A DNA stretch of 38,938 nucleotides from an uncultured Prevotellaceae bacterium (GCA_902801375.1 CADCIB010000031.1:1-38938); one strand, 5' to 3'; counted from the first letter of the stretch, positions 1 to 8,593 are shown. Program-made: numbers and translations. Notes: a model not told the origin generated them from the letters alone.

Positions 1-7
1 CATGGTG

Positions 8-15
8 CAAAGGTA
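8..15 (-). promoter_or_regulatory. Possible leftward -7 box at the window edge
   Basis: Read on the minus strand this is TACCTTTG, matching the Bacteroidetes -7 consensus TAnnTTTG. It would drive a gene lying left of the window. I see no clear -33 TTTG at the expected distance, so support is weak. Confidence 0.3.
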
Positions 16-179
16 CGAAAAATATTTCTTCATGCATCATATATGCACCATCTTCGGCTAAGCATGCATCAGGCTCCCACGGAAGTTTTCATCTGCGCCC
101 TAATAATCTTTCCTGTATCTGCACAGTTATTGGAACAGAATATAGCGGGAAAAGAAGTCGCCAATAGTTTTTCAGGGCG

Positions 180-267
180 TTTTCTGACTTGGAAAACACT
201 CTTTTCTGACTTGGAAAACATTGTTTTCTGACTGAGAAAACGTCTTTTTCTGTCTTGGAAAACAAAT
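180..267. repeat. Four tandem 22-bp palindromic repeats
   Basis: Four adjacent 22-bp units (180-201, 202-223, 224-245, 246-267) share the core TTTTCTGACTTGGAAAA with small changes. Each core is a dyad with TTTTC and GAAAA arms. The array ends 73 bp before the -33 box of the DUF1015 promoter. The rest of the 1-434 stretch shows no convincing gene: the short reading frames there resemble nothing I know. The array could be an operator, a protein-binding iteron set or simple repeat expansion; the sequence does not decide. Confidence 0.8.
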
Positions 268-339
268 CGAACAGCAACATGTGAGGTGAACTTCCATCAA
301 GTTGCAGTAATGCCAAAAACGAAAATATCTGGGTGAAAA

Positions 340-371
340 TTTGGCTGTTCCATTTATTCTGCGTAACTTTG
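340..371 (+). promoter_or_regulatory. Promoter of the DUF1015 gene
   Basis: TTTG at 340-343, a 20-base spacer and TAACTTTG at 364-371 match the Bacteroidetes primary-sigma consensus. The start codon is at 435, giving a leader of roughly 55-60 bases. Confidence 0.75.
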
Positions 372-434
372 CGGCGCATTTGAGCAGACAACAACTGTGA
401 TTCATTCATAAAATTAATTCTAAAAAAGAATACC

Positions 435-1682
435 ATGGCAATTATCAAACCTTTCAAAGGCGTTCGTCCACCGAAAGAACTGGTGGAGCGAGTGGAGTCG
501 CGCCCTTACGACGTGCTGGAATCTGATGAGGCACGCGTGGAGGCAGGTGACAACGAAATGAGTCTTTATCACATCATCAAACCCGAAATCGACTTCCCCG
601 AAGGTACCAGCGAGTACGACCCGCGGGTGTACGAGAAAGCTGCCGAGAACTTCCAGAAGTTCCAGGACAAAGGCTGGCTCGTTCAGGACAAGGAAGACCA
701 CTACTACATCTATGCTCAGACGATGAATGGCAAGACGCAGTACGGACTGGTGGTGGGTGCCTACGTTGACGACTACATGAACGGCACCATCAAGAAGCAC
801 GAGTTGACACGTCGCGACAAGGAGGAAGACCGCATGAAGCACGTCCGCGTGAACAACGCCAACATCGAGCCTGTGTTCTTCGCCTATCCCGACAACGAGG
901 TGCTCGACAAGCTCATCATGCGCTATGCTCAGACAGAGCCTGAGTACGACTTCATCGCACCCATCGACGGCTTCCGTCATCAGTTCTGGGTGATCTCCGA
1001 TGCCGCCGATATCAAGACCATCACCGATGAGTTTGCAAAGATGAAGGCTCTCTACATTGCCGACGGTCATCATCGCAGCGCTGCCGCTGCCCTCGTGGGT
1101 GCAGAGAAGCAGAAGCAGAACCCGAACCACAAGGGCGACGAGGAGTACAACTACTTTATGGCCGTGTGCTTCCAGGCTTCGCAGCTGACCATCCTCGACT
1201 ACAACCGCGTGGTGAAAGACCTGAACGGCCTGACCAGCGAGCAGTTCCTCGAGGCGCTCAGCAAGAACTTCGTAGTAGAGAAGAAGGGTGCTGACATCTA
1301 CAAGCCTGCCCGCCTGCACGAGTTCTCGCTCTATCTTGATGGTGAGTGGTATAGCCTCGTGGCCAAAGATGGCACCTACGACAACAACGATCCCATCGGT
1401 GTGCTCGATGTGGACATCTCCAGCCGACTCATCCTGCAGGAAATCCTGAACATTGGTGACCTTCGTTCGTCGAAGCGTATCGACTTCGTGGGTGGTCTGC
1501 GCGGTCTGGGCGAGCTGAAGCGTCGTGTAGACAGCGGTGAGATGCGTATGGCCCTGGCCCTCTATCCCGTGTCGATGCAGCAGATTATGGACATCGCCGA
1601 CAGCGGCAAGATCATGCCTCCGAAGGCTACGTGGTTTGAGCCGAAACTCCGTTCGGGCTTGGTCATCCACAAGCTTTCGTAA
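435..1682 (+). CDS. DUF1015 family protein
   Basis: A 415-residue protein of the DUF1015 family (COG4198), whose biochemical role is not established. The beginning MAIIKPFKGVRPPKEL and the YIADGHHRSAAAA stretch near residues 205-217 are typical of the family. There is no signal peptide, so it is expected in the cytoplasm. In other Bacteroidales this gene often sits beside serine biosynthesis genes; those are not in the window, and the gene has its own promoter at 340-371. The YigZ gene begins 18 bp downstream, so the two are probably co-transcribed. The length is normal for the family. Family assignment is confident, function unknown. Confidence 0.9.
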   Translation: MAIIKPFKGVRPPKELVERVESRPYDVLESDEARVEAGDNEMSLYHIIKPEIDFPEGTSEYDPRVYEKAAENFQKFQDKGWLVQDKEDHYYIYAQTMNGKTQYGLVVGAYVDDYMNGTIKKHELTRRDKEEDRMKHVRVNNANIEPVFFAYPDNEVLDKLIMRYAQTEPEYDFIAPIDGFRHQFWVISDAADIKTITDEFAKMKALYIADGHHRSAAAALVGAEKQKQNPNHKGDEEYNYFMAVCFQASQLTILDYNRVVKDLNGLTSEQFLEALSKNFVVEKKGADIYKPARLHEFSLYLDGEWYSLVAKDGTYDNNDPIGVLDVDISSRLILQEILNIGDLRSSKRIDFVGGLRGLGELKRRVDSGEMRMALALYPVSMQQIMDIADSGKIMPPKATWFEPKLRSGLVIHKLS

Positions 1683-1700
1683 TAGCAATCGTTTTATAAA

Positions 1701-2285
1701 TTGACAGACGAATATAAGACTATAGCGAAGAAGGGCGAGGGCTACTACACGGAAAAACGTAGTAAGTTCCTCGCCTTTGCTCACCACGTCGCATCAGCCG
1801 ACGAGGTGAAAGACCTTGTGGCGCAATATCGGAAGAAGTATTTCGATGCTCGCCACGTATGCTACGCCTATATGCTTGGCGCAGAACGGAAAGATTTCCG
1901 TGCCAACGACGACGGGGAGCCAAGCAGCACGGCGGGGAAACCTATTCTCGGGCAAATCAACTCCAACGAACTGACGGACACACTTGTGGTGGTGGTGCGC
2001 TACTACGGCGGTGTAAACCTCGGAACAGGAGGGCTCATTGTGGCCTACAAGACAGCCGCCGCCGAGGCCATTGCCAACAGTCAGACGGAGATGCGCCAAG
2101 TGGAAGAACTGGTGACCTACGACTTCCCATACGTGATGATGAATCAAGTGATGCGTGTGGTGAAAGAAATGAATCCCCGCATCGTCTCACAGACATACGA
2201 CAACAATTGCCGCATTGTGCTGGGCATTCGACGGTCGTTGGCCGAACAACTGAAAGCCAAACTCGAAAAACTATCCTTCTCGTAG
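1701..2285 (+). CDS. YigZ/IMPACT family protein (UPF0029)
   Basis: A 194-residue protein of the YigZ/IMPACT family. Family hallmarks are visible: DDGEPSSTAGKPIL at residues 70-83 and RYYGGVNLGTGGL at 100-112. The N-terminal IMPACT fold is followed by a C-terminal ferredoxin-like domain. The bacterial role is unclear; the eukaryotic relative IMPACT acts in translational control through GCN1/GCN2. The start is a TTG, and I see no ATG that keeps the conserved N-terminus. It lies 18 bp after the DUF1015 gene on the same strand, so they probably form one operon. A hairpin at 2304-2328 follows. Confidence 0.9.
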   Translation: MTDEYKTIAKKGEGYYTEKRSKFLAFAHHVASADEVKDLVAQYRKKYFDARHVCYAYMLGAERKDFRANDDGEPSSTAGKPILGQINSNELTDTLVVVVRYYGGVNLGTGGLIVAYKTAAAEAIANSQTEMRQVEELVTYDFPYVMMNQVMRVVKEMNPRIVSQTYDNNCRIVLGIRRSLAEQLKAKLEKLSFS

Positions 2286-2303
2286 CGGCGTTTTTGTTTC
2301 TTG

Positions 2304-2335
2304 AAGTGTTTCTTTTCCTAAAACACTTGCAGCCT
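2304..2335 (+). terminator. Hairpin after the YigZ gene
   Basis: AAGTGTTT at 2304-2311 pairs with AAACACTT at 2321-2328 across a 9-base loop. A T run follows after a short gap rather than directly, so this is a plausible but not ideal intrinsic terminator. Confidence 0.45.
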
Positions 2336-2400
2336 TTTTAACTGAATTGGTGGTCTCTTACACAGAAACCTAAGATTTGTTTTATTTTTTTTGCTTAAAA

Positions 2401-2432
2401 TTTGCATAATAAGTATTTTTTTTGTAATTTTG
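2401..2432 (+). promoter_or_regulatory. Promoter of the gldB-like gene
   Basis: TTTG at 2401-2404, a 20-base spacer and TAATTTTG at 2425-2432 fit the Bacteroidetes consensus. The GTG start at 2464 follows after about 31 bases. Confidence 0.75.
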
Positions 2433-2463
2433 CAAGCGAAATCAACAAACTTACAAGTCTCAG

Positions 2464-3258
2464 GTGAAAAAGATTGGCTATTTCGTGCTGATACTTCTGG
2501 TCTTCACAGCATGTGAATTCAGGCTTTTGCCTACAGAAGACGATACCATCCATCGTATCGAAGTGTTGCGATACGACAGGATGGAAAGCCAGTATCTGAC
2601 CACCGGCGACTATGCCGCCTTGCAGCAAATGGAAACCGACTACCCGATGGAAACACGCACGTTGATAGAGAACGTGCTGAAGTTGGGGTCGGTAGACGAT
2701 TCGGAAATCAACAGACGCTTTCTGACTTTCTTCCAGGACTCTACGCTTCAGCTGCTCATCAGCGATGCGGAAGCAGCCTTTGCCAACATGAACGACATCA
2801 ACGACCAGCTGAATGTGGCTTTCGAATGGCTGACGAAGGCATTGCCCGATATGCCTGTACCCGTGATCTACTCGCAGATAGGCACACTCGACTACAGCAT
2901 CGTGGTGGGCGACCAGAGCCTCGGCATCTCGCTCGACAAGTATCTGGGCGAGTCGTATCCGCTCTACGAGAAGTATTTCAACGCGAGCCAACGGAAGTCG
3001 ATGAACCGCGAGAACATCGTGCCCGACTGCGTCAGCTTCTACTTGTTGAGCCTCTATCCACTGCACAATTTCGAAAACTGCAAGCAGGAAGAGCGCGACC
3101 TTCACGTAGGGAAAATCATGTGGGTGACCAACCAAGCACTCGGCAAACGGTTTTTCAAGACGGCCGAAGTGCAAAAGACCGAACAGTACATGAAGAAGCA
3201 CCCCACAGTTTCTGTCAGTCAGCTGCTCGACATGACTGATTATTCCAGCTTCAAATAA
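2464..3258 (+). CDS. gldB: GldB-like gliding motility lipoprotein
   Basis: A 264-residue predicted lipoprotein. A short hydrophobic N-terminus ends in a lipobox (VFTAC, with the lipidated Cys at residue 17). The body carries GldB-type blocks: the RYDRME region, the QIGTLDYSIVVGD block, then GISLDKYLGE and the VPDCVSFYLLSLYP block. In Flavobacterium, GldB is an envelope lipoprotein needed for gliding; in non-gliding Bacteroidales the homologue is kept and its role is not settled. The start is GTG at 2464, placed by the lipobox and the promoter at 2401-2432. It appears to be a single-gene unit, since a further promoter box lies before the next gene. Confidence 0.8.
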   Translation: MKKIGYFVLILLVFTACEFRLLPTEDDTIHRIEVLRYDRMESQYLTTGDYAALQQMETDYPMETRTLIENVLKLGSVDDSEINRRFLTFFQDSTLQLLISDAEAAFANMNDINDQLNVAFEWLTKALPDMPVPVIYSQIGTLDYSIVVGDQSLGISLDKYLGESYPLYEKYFNASQRKSMNRENIVPDCVSFYLLSLYPLHNFENCKQEERDLHVGKIMWVTNQALGKRFFKTAEVQKTEQYMKKHPTVSVSQLLDMTDYSSFK

Positions 3259-3340
3259 GCATGTCGCGCCTTCAGGGTCAAAAGGTATATAATTACATTA
3301 ATATATCTGAAAAACCGCGCAAGAATACGTTTTTATTTCG

Positions 3341-3348
3341 TAATTTTG
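3341..3348 (+). promoter_or_regulatory. -7 box before the DPP IV gene
   Basis: TAATTTTG lies 18 bases before the ATG at 3367. No clear TTTG is seen at the -33 position. If real, the mRNA leader would be only about 10-12 bases. Confidence 0.5.
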
Positions 3349-3366
3349 CAACAAAATCCGATTATC

Positions 3367-5574
3367 ATGAAGAAAATAGTGTTATTCTGCGCAGCCCTCC
3401 TGATGGCTTGGGCAAATGCAAGCGCAGCCAACGAGTTGGAACTGAAAGACATCACCGGCAGTACGTTCTCTGCCGAGTATCTGCGTACCATCACCCCTCT
3501 GGCCGACGGCGAGAGCTATGCCCAGATCAGTTTGGACGGGAAGCAGATTGTCAGTTATTCGTACAAGACGGGACGACAGCAGGCCGTGCTCTTCGATGTG
3601 AACAACACCGTAGGGGAGACCATCGACCGATTTGAAGACTATATCATGAGTCCCGACGGCACGAAAATGCTCATTCAGACTCATTCAAAGCGCATCTATC
3701 GTCGTTCGTTTACGGCAGACTATTATATCTATACCATTGCCACACGGCGTTTGGAAAAACTCTCCGACAATGGACCTCAGCAAGCTCCCGTATGGAGCCA
3801 GGACGGTTGGCAGGTAGCTTTCGTCCGCGAGAATAATATATATTTGGTGAAACTGCTCTACGACAATTCGGAGAGTCAGGTGACGAAAGACGGCAAGCAG
3901 AACGCCATCATCAACGGTATTCCCGACTGGGTGTACGAGGAGGAGTTCGGCTTCAATTCAGCGATGGCTTTCAATGCTGATGGCACGATGCTCTGCTGGG
4001 TACGCTTTGACGAGACGAAAGTGCCTGAGTTCAGCCTGGAAACCTATAAAGGTCTGATGCCTGAGAACAAGGCTTACAGCGTCTATCCGGGCGCCTATGC
4101 CTATAAATATCCGAAGGCTGGCGAAGAAAACAGCACGGTGAGCGTGTTGAGCTACGACATCAAGAGCCATCAGACACGCACACTCGACGTTCCCCTGGAT
4201 GCCGACGGCTATATCCCTCGCATCAAGGCCACTCGCAATGCCGACCGCATGGTGGTGTTCACGATGAACCGCCATCAGGACCGCCTGTGCCTCTATGGCG
4301 TCAATCCGCGCAGCACCGTTTCGCAATTGCTCATCAAAGAGGAAGTGGAGAAATATGTGGGAGAGGACGTCATCAGCGGCATTCGCCTAACCGACAACTA
4401 CATCCTGCTGCCCAGCGATCGCGACGGCATGATGCAACTCTATCTCTATACGTCGACGGGTACGCTGGTAAAGAAACTCACCAATGCCAAGAATGGTGTC
4501 ACCGATGTGTATGGCTACGATGAGCAGACGGGCAACGTCTACTATCAGGCAGCCGGTAAAGACCCGCTTAACCGCGAGGTTTATGTCACCCTGAAAAATG
4601 GAAAGACACAACAACTCACGCTTCAGGAAGGATGGAACAGCGCTTGGTTCAGCACAGGCTTCCGCTACTTCATCAACCAATGGAGCGACTGCAACACACC
4701 GTTCGTCTATACGCTCTGCAACAATCAGGGTAAGCTCTTAAATAAAATGATTGACAACCAAGAACTTGTCAAGAAACTTTCAACCTATACATTACCCCGA
4801 AAAGAGTTCTTCAAATTCACGACAAGCGAGGGCGTGGAACTGAATGGCGTGATGATTCGTCCTGCCGATTTTGATGCTTCGAAGCAATATCCCGTCATTA
4901 TGTGGCAGTATAGCGGACCAGGCAGTCAGCAGGTGAAGAATGCCTGGACGATGGGCAGCATGGGCAGCGGTGCGCTCTATGATGCCTACCTCACTCAGCG
5001 CGGCTTCATCGTGGTCTGTGTAGACGGACGCGGCACAGGTGCCCGTGGTGCAGAATTTGAAAAGTGCACCTATAAGAATATTGGTAATCTGGAAGCTAAA
5101 GACCAGGTGGAAACCGCCATCTATTTGGGTTCGCTGCCCTATGTCGACAAAGACCGCATCGGCATCTGGGGTTGGAGTTATGGCGGTTTCTGCACGCTGA
5201 TGAGCATGAGCGAGGGAAGACCCGTGTTCCGTGCTGGTGTGGCTGTGGCTCCTCCTACCAGCTGGCGCTACTACGATTCAGTCTATACAGAGCGTTTCAT
5301 GCGCACGCCGCAGGAGAACCCCACGGGCTACGATGACTGCCCCATAGCCCGAGCCAGCAAACTGCACGGCGCTTTGCTGCTCTGTCACGGGTTGGCCGAC
5401 GACAATGTGCATCCGCAAAACACTTTTGAGTATACCGAAGCATTGGTGCAGGCCGATAAGGATTTCCGCATGAATGTCTACACCAACCGCAACCACAGCA
5501 TCTATGGGGGCAACACCCGCAACCATCTGTTGCGGCAGATAGCCGATTTCATGGTAGAGAAAATGTGTAAATAG
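3367..5574 (+). CDS. Dipeptidyl peptidase IV (S9B family)
   Basis: A 735-residue secreted serine exopeptidase that removes Xaa-Pro (or Xaa-Ala) dipeptides from peptide N-termini. A signal peptide occupies about residues 1-20, ending ANASA. The N-terminal half is the beta-propeller domain and contains the DWVYEEEF motif, with the paired Glu residues near 191-193 that hold the substrate amino group. The C-terminal alpha/beta hydrolase domain has the GWSYGG nucleophile motif (Ser604), Asp678 in HGLADDNVH and His710 in NRNHS. The start at 3367 gives a clean signal peptide; a longer frame from 3346 would overlap the -7 box. The next gene begins 12 bp after the stop. In oral and gut Bacteroidales this enzyme serves peptide use in the periplasm or at the surface. 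Confidence 0.95.
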   Translation: MKKIVLFCAALLMAWANASAANELELKDITGSTFSAEYLRTITPLADGESYAQISLDGKQIVSYSYKTGRQQAVLFDVNNTVGETIDRFEDYIMSPDGTKMLIQTHSKRIYRRSFTADYYIYTIATRRLEKLSDNGPQQAPVWSQDGWQVAFVRENNIYLVKLLYDNSESQVTKDGKQNAIINGIPDWVYEEEFGFNSAMAFNADGTMLCWVRFDETKVPEFSLETYKGLMPENKAYSVYPGAYAYKYPKAGEENSTVSVLSYDIKSHQTRTLDVPLDADGYIPRIKATRNADRMVVFTMNRHQDRLCLYGVNPRSTVSQLLIKEEVEKYVGEDVISGIRLTDNYILLPSDRDGMMQLYLYTSTGTLVKKLTNAKNGVTDVYGYDEQTGNVYYQAAGKDPLNREVYVTLKNGKTQQLTLQEGWNSAWFSTGFRYFINQWSDCNTPFVYTLCNNQGKLLNKMIDNQELVKKLSTYTLPRKEFFKFTTSEGVELNGVMIRPADFDASKQYPVIMWQYSGPGSQQVKNAWTMGSMGSGALYDAYLTQRGFIVVCVDGRGTGARGAEFEKCTYKNIGNLEAKDQVETAIYLGSLPYVDKDRIGIWGWSYGGFCTLMSMSEGRPVFRAGVAVAPPTSWRYYDSVYTERFMRTPQENPTGYDDCPIARASKLHGALLLCHGLADDNVHPQNTFEYTEALVQADKDFRMNVYTNRNHSIYGGNTRNHLLRQIADFMVEKMCK

Positions 5575-5586
5575 TTGAGAGGAAAA

Positions 5587-6810
5587 ATGAAGAAGAGAAC
5601 TTTATTATTACTCATGAGCGTCGTACTGAGTACAATCGTATGGGCGCAAAAGAAAGAACTGACGCTCGTGGTCAGCAATCCCGACCGTATGCAGCGACAG
5701 GAAGTGGTGGGGGTGTCGGTCATCGACGTTTATCACCGCTTAGGAGTGAAAACCGGCACTCCATTGGTCGTCAAGAATGCTCTTGGGCAGGAAGTGGCCT
5801 CTCAGATCACTTACGATGGCCTATTGCTGATGGATGCGGCAGTAAGACCACGTGGGGCTGCGAAGTTTACGGTTGCTGTTGGTCAGCCTTCATCATTTGA
5901 GAATATTTGTTTTGGCCGGCAGTATCCCGAACGCGTAGACGATATAGCTTGGGAGAACGATCGCACAGCATACCGCATTTATGGACCAGCTCTTCAGCGC
6001 AACCAAGAACGAGCCTTTGGCGTGGATGTGTGGGTGAAGAATACACCAGAGCTGGAAGTGGAGAAACGATATGCGACTGAGCTGTCGAACCATCCGCGCA
6101 TTCAGCAGCTTAAGGCTGAGGGAAAGGAAGATGAAGCTTTCCTCGTGGAGCAGCAGACCACCTATCATTATGATCACGGACGTGGGCTCGACTGCTACAA
6201 AGTAGGGCCTTCGCTGGGTGGAGGAGCACCAGCCCTGATGGATGGCGATCGGCTCATATTTCCCTATTGCTACCGCGACTATGAGATATGTGACAATGGG
6301 CCGCTGCGCTTTACGGTGCATGTGACATACAATCCTACAACCATCAACGGACAGACTGACGTGGTGGAACATCGCATCATCTCGCTCGACAAAGGCTCTA
6401 ACTTCAATCGCTGCACCGTTTGGTATGAGGGATTGAACACATCAGAGCGACTGGCGATGGGTGTGGTGGTGCATGAAGAAGAGCAAGACGACTTGCTGTT
6501 GGGGCAGGATATGGTGTTGTATGCTGATCCTACCGACAATCCGGAAAAGCAAAACTTCCAGATATATGTAGGCGTACTTTTCCCAGAAGGCAAGGTGCAG
6601 ACGCAGCAGCTGAAGTACGACAAGCCTGAGAATGGTATCACAGGACACGCTGTAGGCATTGCCGACTATGAGCCGAAGAGCCGCTATACCTACTTTTTCG
6701 GTTCGGCTTGGAGTAAGAACGATGTGCGTACGTTCAACGAATGGAAACTGCGTGCCGAAGAAACTCTGCATGCGCTCAGATCACCTTTGAAGGCAATCAT
6801 TGACGAGTGA
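5587..6810 (+). CDS. DUF4861 family secreted protein
   Basis: A 407-residue predicted secreted protein of the DUF4861 type. The first 20 or so residues form a signal peptide ending STIVWA before QKK. The rest is a beta-rich domain with conserved WEND, RGLDCYKVG and GGGAPALMDGD stretches. DUF4861 proteins are common in Bacteroidetes and some are found in polysaccharide-use loci; no reaction can be assigned here. I chose the ATG at 5587, preceded by GAGAGGA, over an upstream TTG at 5575. It lies 12 bp after the DPP IV gene, and its stop overlaps the next start (GTGA), so it is in the same operon. Confidence 0.8.
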   Translation: MKKRTLLLLMSVVLSTIVWAQKKELTLVVSNPDRMQRQEVVGVSVIDVYHRLGVKTGTPLVVKNALGQEVASQITYDGLLLMDAAVRPRGAAKFTVAVGQPSSFENICFGRQYPERVDDIAWENDRTAYRIYGPALQRNQERAFGVDVWVKNTPELEVEKRYATELSNHPRIQQLKAEGKEDEAFLVEQQTTYHYDHGRGLDCYKVGPSLGGGAPALMDGDRLIFPYCYRDYEICDNGPLRFTVHVTYNPTTINGQTDVVEHRIISLDKGSNFNRCTVWYEGLNTSERLAMGVVVHEEEQDDLLLGQDMVLYADPTDNPEKQNFQIYVGVLFPEGKVQTQQLKYDKPENGITGHAVGIADYEPKSRYTYFFGSAWSKNDVRTFNEWKLRAEETLHALRSPLKAIIDE

Positions 6811-7469
6811 CCGTTTTCTACAACGTGACAAACAGGACAACCAAAAAACAACGCTACGAGGCCGTTCTCGACTATTATCGCGAGAAGATGCCCCGTGTGA
6901 GTACAGAACTGGAGTTCGGTTCTGTGTTCCAATTGCTGGTGGCAACCGTATTAAGCGCTCAATGCACCGACAAACGCGTGAATATGATTACCCCAGCATT
7001 GTTCGGACACTATCCTGACGCCCACACGATGGCACAGGCAACCGAAGAGGACGTGTTGGAGTATATCCACAGCGTGAGCTATCCCAACTCAAAAGCGCGC
7101 CATCTGGTTGCGTTGTCAAAAATGTTGGTCGATGAATACGGCGGTGAGGTGCCTGAAAGTATGCAGCAGTTGATGCGTTTACCTGGAGTAGGGCGAAAAA
7201 CCGCCAACGTGATCCAGGCGGTGGCCTTCGGGCAATCGGCAATAGCAGTCGACACACACGTTTTTCGGGTGAGTCATCGGTTAGGATTGGTGTCGAAGAC
7301 AGCTAACACGCCCTATCAAGTGGAAATGGAACTCCGGAAGAACATTCCTGCAGCAGACCGTGCTGACGCCCACCATTGGCTATTGCTTCATGGACGTTAT
7401 ATTTGTCAGAGCCGAAAACCGCATTGCGAGAAGTGCCCTTTCGAGGAAATCTGTCCCCAAAATCATTGA
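6807..7469 (+). CDS. nth: Endonuclease III (DNA glycosylase/AP lyase)
   Basis: A 220-residue base-excision repair enzyme that removes oxidised pyrimidines and cuts the abasic site. The helix-hairpin-helix motif LPGVGRKTANV holds the catalytic Lys131, and the catalytic Asp is 149 in VDTHVFRV. The C-terminal 4Fe-4S cluster loop has the classic spacing, Cys200, Cys207, Cys210 and Cys216. The start is GTG and overlaps the DUF4861 stop by 3 bases, which indicates coupled translation; the first in-frame ATG is at residue 28, which would cut into the family N-terminus. Length is normal for Nth. Confidence 0.95.
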   Translation: MTVFYNVTNRTTKKQRYEAVLDYYREKMPRVSTELEFGSVFQLLVATVLSAQCTDKRVNMITPALFGHYPDAHTMAQATEEDVLEYIHSVSYPNSKARHLVALSKMLVDEYGGEVPESMQQLMRLPGVGRKTANVIQAVAFGQSAIAVDTHVFRVSHRLGLVSKTANTPYQVEMELRKNIPAADRADAHHWLLLHGRYICQSRKPHCEKCPFEEICPQNH

Positions 7470-7490
7470 ACATTGAGCATTAAACAAGCA

Positions 7491-7523
7491 ACTTGTCTAC
7501 TTGTTAACTCGTCAACTTGTCAA
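7491..7523. repeat. CAACTTGT-type short repeat
   Basis: The gap between nth and the DUF2461 gene is built from imperfect repeats of the form CAACTTGT and CTACTTGTTAACT. It resembles the short low-complexity repeats often seen between Bacteroidales genes. No promoter or hairpin stands out. Confidence 0.55.
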
Positions 7524-7537
7524 CTATATTCAATCCC

Positions 7538-8272
7538 ATGCAAGCAGAAAGAATCCTGAACTACCTGTCAGAAATAGCGCGCAACAACAACCGCGAGTGG
7601 TTTTATGCCAACAAGAAAGAGTATGATGCTGTGCGAAAAGATTTCGAGGCAGACATTATCAATGCTATCTCACGAATTGCAAGCTTTGATGCGTCGGTAG
7701 CCCATCTCGGCATCAAGGATGTGACCTACCGATTTAACCGCGACACCCGCTTCTCGCCCGACAAGTCGCCCTATAAGCGTCATTTCGGCGCATATATCGC
7801 CGCCCACGGCAAGAAATCGCTTCATGGAGGCTACTACATCCATCTTGAACCAGGCCATTGCATGCTGTGTGTGGGCACTTATTGGCTTCCTACGAACATT
7901 CTCAATGCCTGCAGGAATGAAATCATGAGCCGCATCGACAATTGGAGGAGCATCGTAGAGAGCCACAAGTTCGTCAATCTCTTTGGCCGACCTGGCGATG
8001 TTGCGCGTGCACCGAAATCAGCTGATGCTGGAGAATATGATATGGGATTGCCCAAAGGTTTTGGCATTGTTCATTTGAAGTCAGCGCCCAGCGGTTTTCC
8101 ACGCGACTATGAGTATATCGACTATTTGCGCATGAAGGATTATTGCTGTTGGAAAAACGTACCGGATACTTTCTTCGAAGCTGACAACTGGATAGACGAA
8201 GCCATAAAAGTGTTTAAGGTGGGGCGGCCGATGATGGATTTCATCAACGATGTCGTCGACGACTACGAGTAG
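7538..8272 (+). CDS. DUF2461 (TIGR02453) family protein
   Basis: A 244-residue protein of the DUF2461/TIGR02453 family, function unknown. The family start block is visible (LNYLSEIARNNNREWF, then KKEYDAVRKDFE), followed by RFNRDTRFSPDKSPYK and GGYYIHLEPG. There is no signal peptide. I chose the ATG at 7538; a TTG seven codons upstream at 7517 lies inside a CAACTTGT repeat and is less likely. It follows nth by 68 bp on the same strand and may be read from the DPP IV operon. Confidence 0.85.
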   Translation: MQAERILNYLSEIARNNNREWFYANKKEYDAVRKDFEADIINAISRIASFDASVAHLGIKDVTYRFNRDTRFSPDKSPYKRHFGAYIAAHGKKSLHGGYYIHLEPGHCMLCVGTYWLPTNILNACRNEIMSRIDNWRSIVESHKFVNLFGRPGDVARAPKSADAGEYDMGLPKGFGIVHLKSAPSGFPRDYEYIDYLRMKDYCCWKNVPDTFFEADNWIDEAIKVFKVGRPMMDFINDVVDDYE

Positions 8273-8325
8273 CCGACAGCGAGTTTGTCAAAAAAACGAT
8301 TGTTTCTCCATATAACAAAAAAGAA

Positions 8326-8454
8326 GGCAATTATATACTATTTGACCCCAAGATTACCAAATACCATAAAAACAATACTGACCCCACCCCTGCCCCCCTC
8401 CCCTACATGGGAGGGGATTGCTCAGGGGGTGGGGTCAAATCATATATAATGGCC
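8326..8454. mobile_element. MITE-like element with 24-bp terminal inverted repeats
   Basis: The ends, 8326-8349 and 8431-8454, are inverted repeats with 21 of 24 positions matching, starting GGC(A/C)ATTATATA and ending ATTTGACCCC. AAAAAGAA occurs just outside both ends (8318-8325 and 8455-8462), as a target-site duplication would. The interior has two nested GC-rich hairpins: 8380-8390 with 8426-8436, and 8395-8402 with 8409-8416 around a 6-base loop. There is no reading frame of interest inside. It could be a miniature transposable element moved in trans or a REP-like repeat; no transposase is nearby. Confidence 0.6.
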
Positions 8455-8494
8455 AAAAAGAAAGACACCTCCGAATCATCATTCGAGAGGTGTC
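8453..8494 (-). terminator. Intrinsic terminator, leftward
   Basis: On the minus strand GACACCTCTCGAAT (8494-8481) pairs with ATTCGGAGGTGTC (8476-8464), with one bulged base and a 4-base loop, and is followed by TTTCTTTTT. Among the window's terminator candidates this has one of the best stems. Confidence 0.7.
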
Positions 8495-8593
8495 GTGAAA
8501 CATTGTCCCTTTACATTACACTCATCTTCATCTGGACATTATCAGAGTGTTGTCTTCTTTTTAAATCTAAATTTTGTAATACTCTTTGCTAAT
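8453..8593 (-). ncRNA. Candidate leftward small RNA
   Basis: The minus strand has a -7 box TAATTTTG at 8607-8600 and an alternative TATATTTG at 8648-8641 with TTG 21 bases further up. Leftward from them runs about 100 bases without a credible protein, then a strong stem-loop (8494-8464) followed by a T-rich tract (TTTCTTTTT). Inside lies a smaller inverted repeat, 8518-8523 with 8545-8550. Promoter, structured body and terminator together suggest an RNA of roughly 140-180 bases. I do not recognise the family. It could also be remains of a lost gene. Confidence 0.35.

Noticed and set aside
180-267. CRISPR array
   Set aside because: The units are directly adjacent with no spacers, and no cas genes are present.
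43-457. Short frames on both strands at the left edge
   Set aside because: They translate the tandem repeats and show no family features.
420-1787. 455-residue minus-strand frame
   Set aside because: It is the complement of the DUF1015 gene; its sequence is Val/Leu/His-rich with no family likeness.
8407-8592. Small plus-strand frame in the 8.3-8.8 kb gap
   Set aside because: It runs through the inverted-repeat element and the terminator hairpin; no likeness to known proteins.
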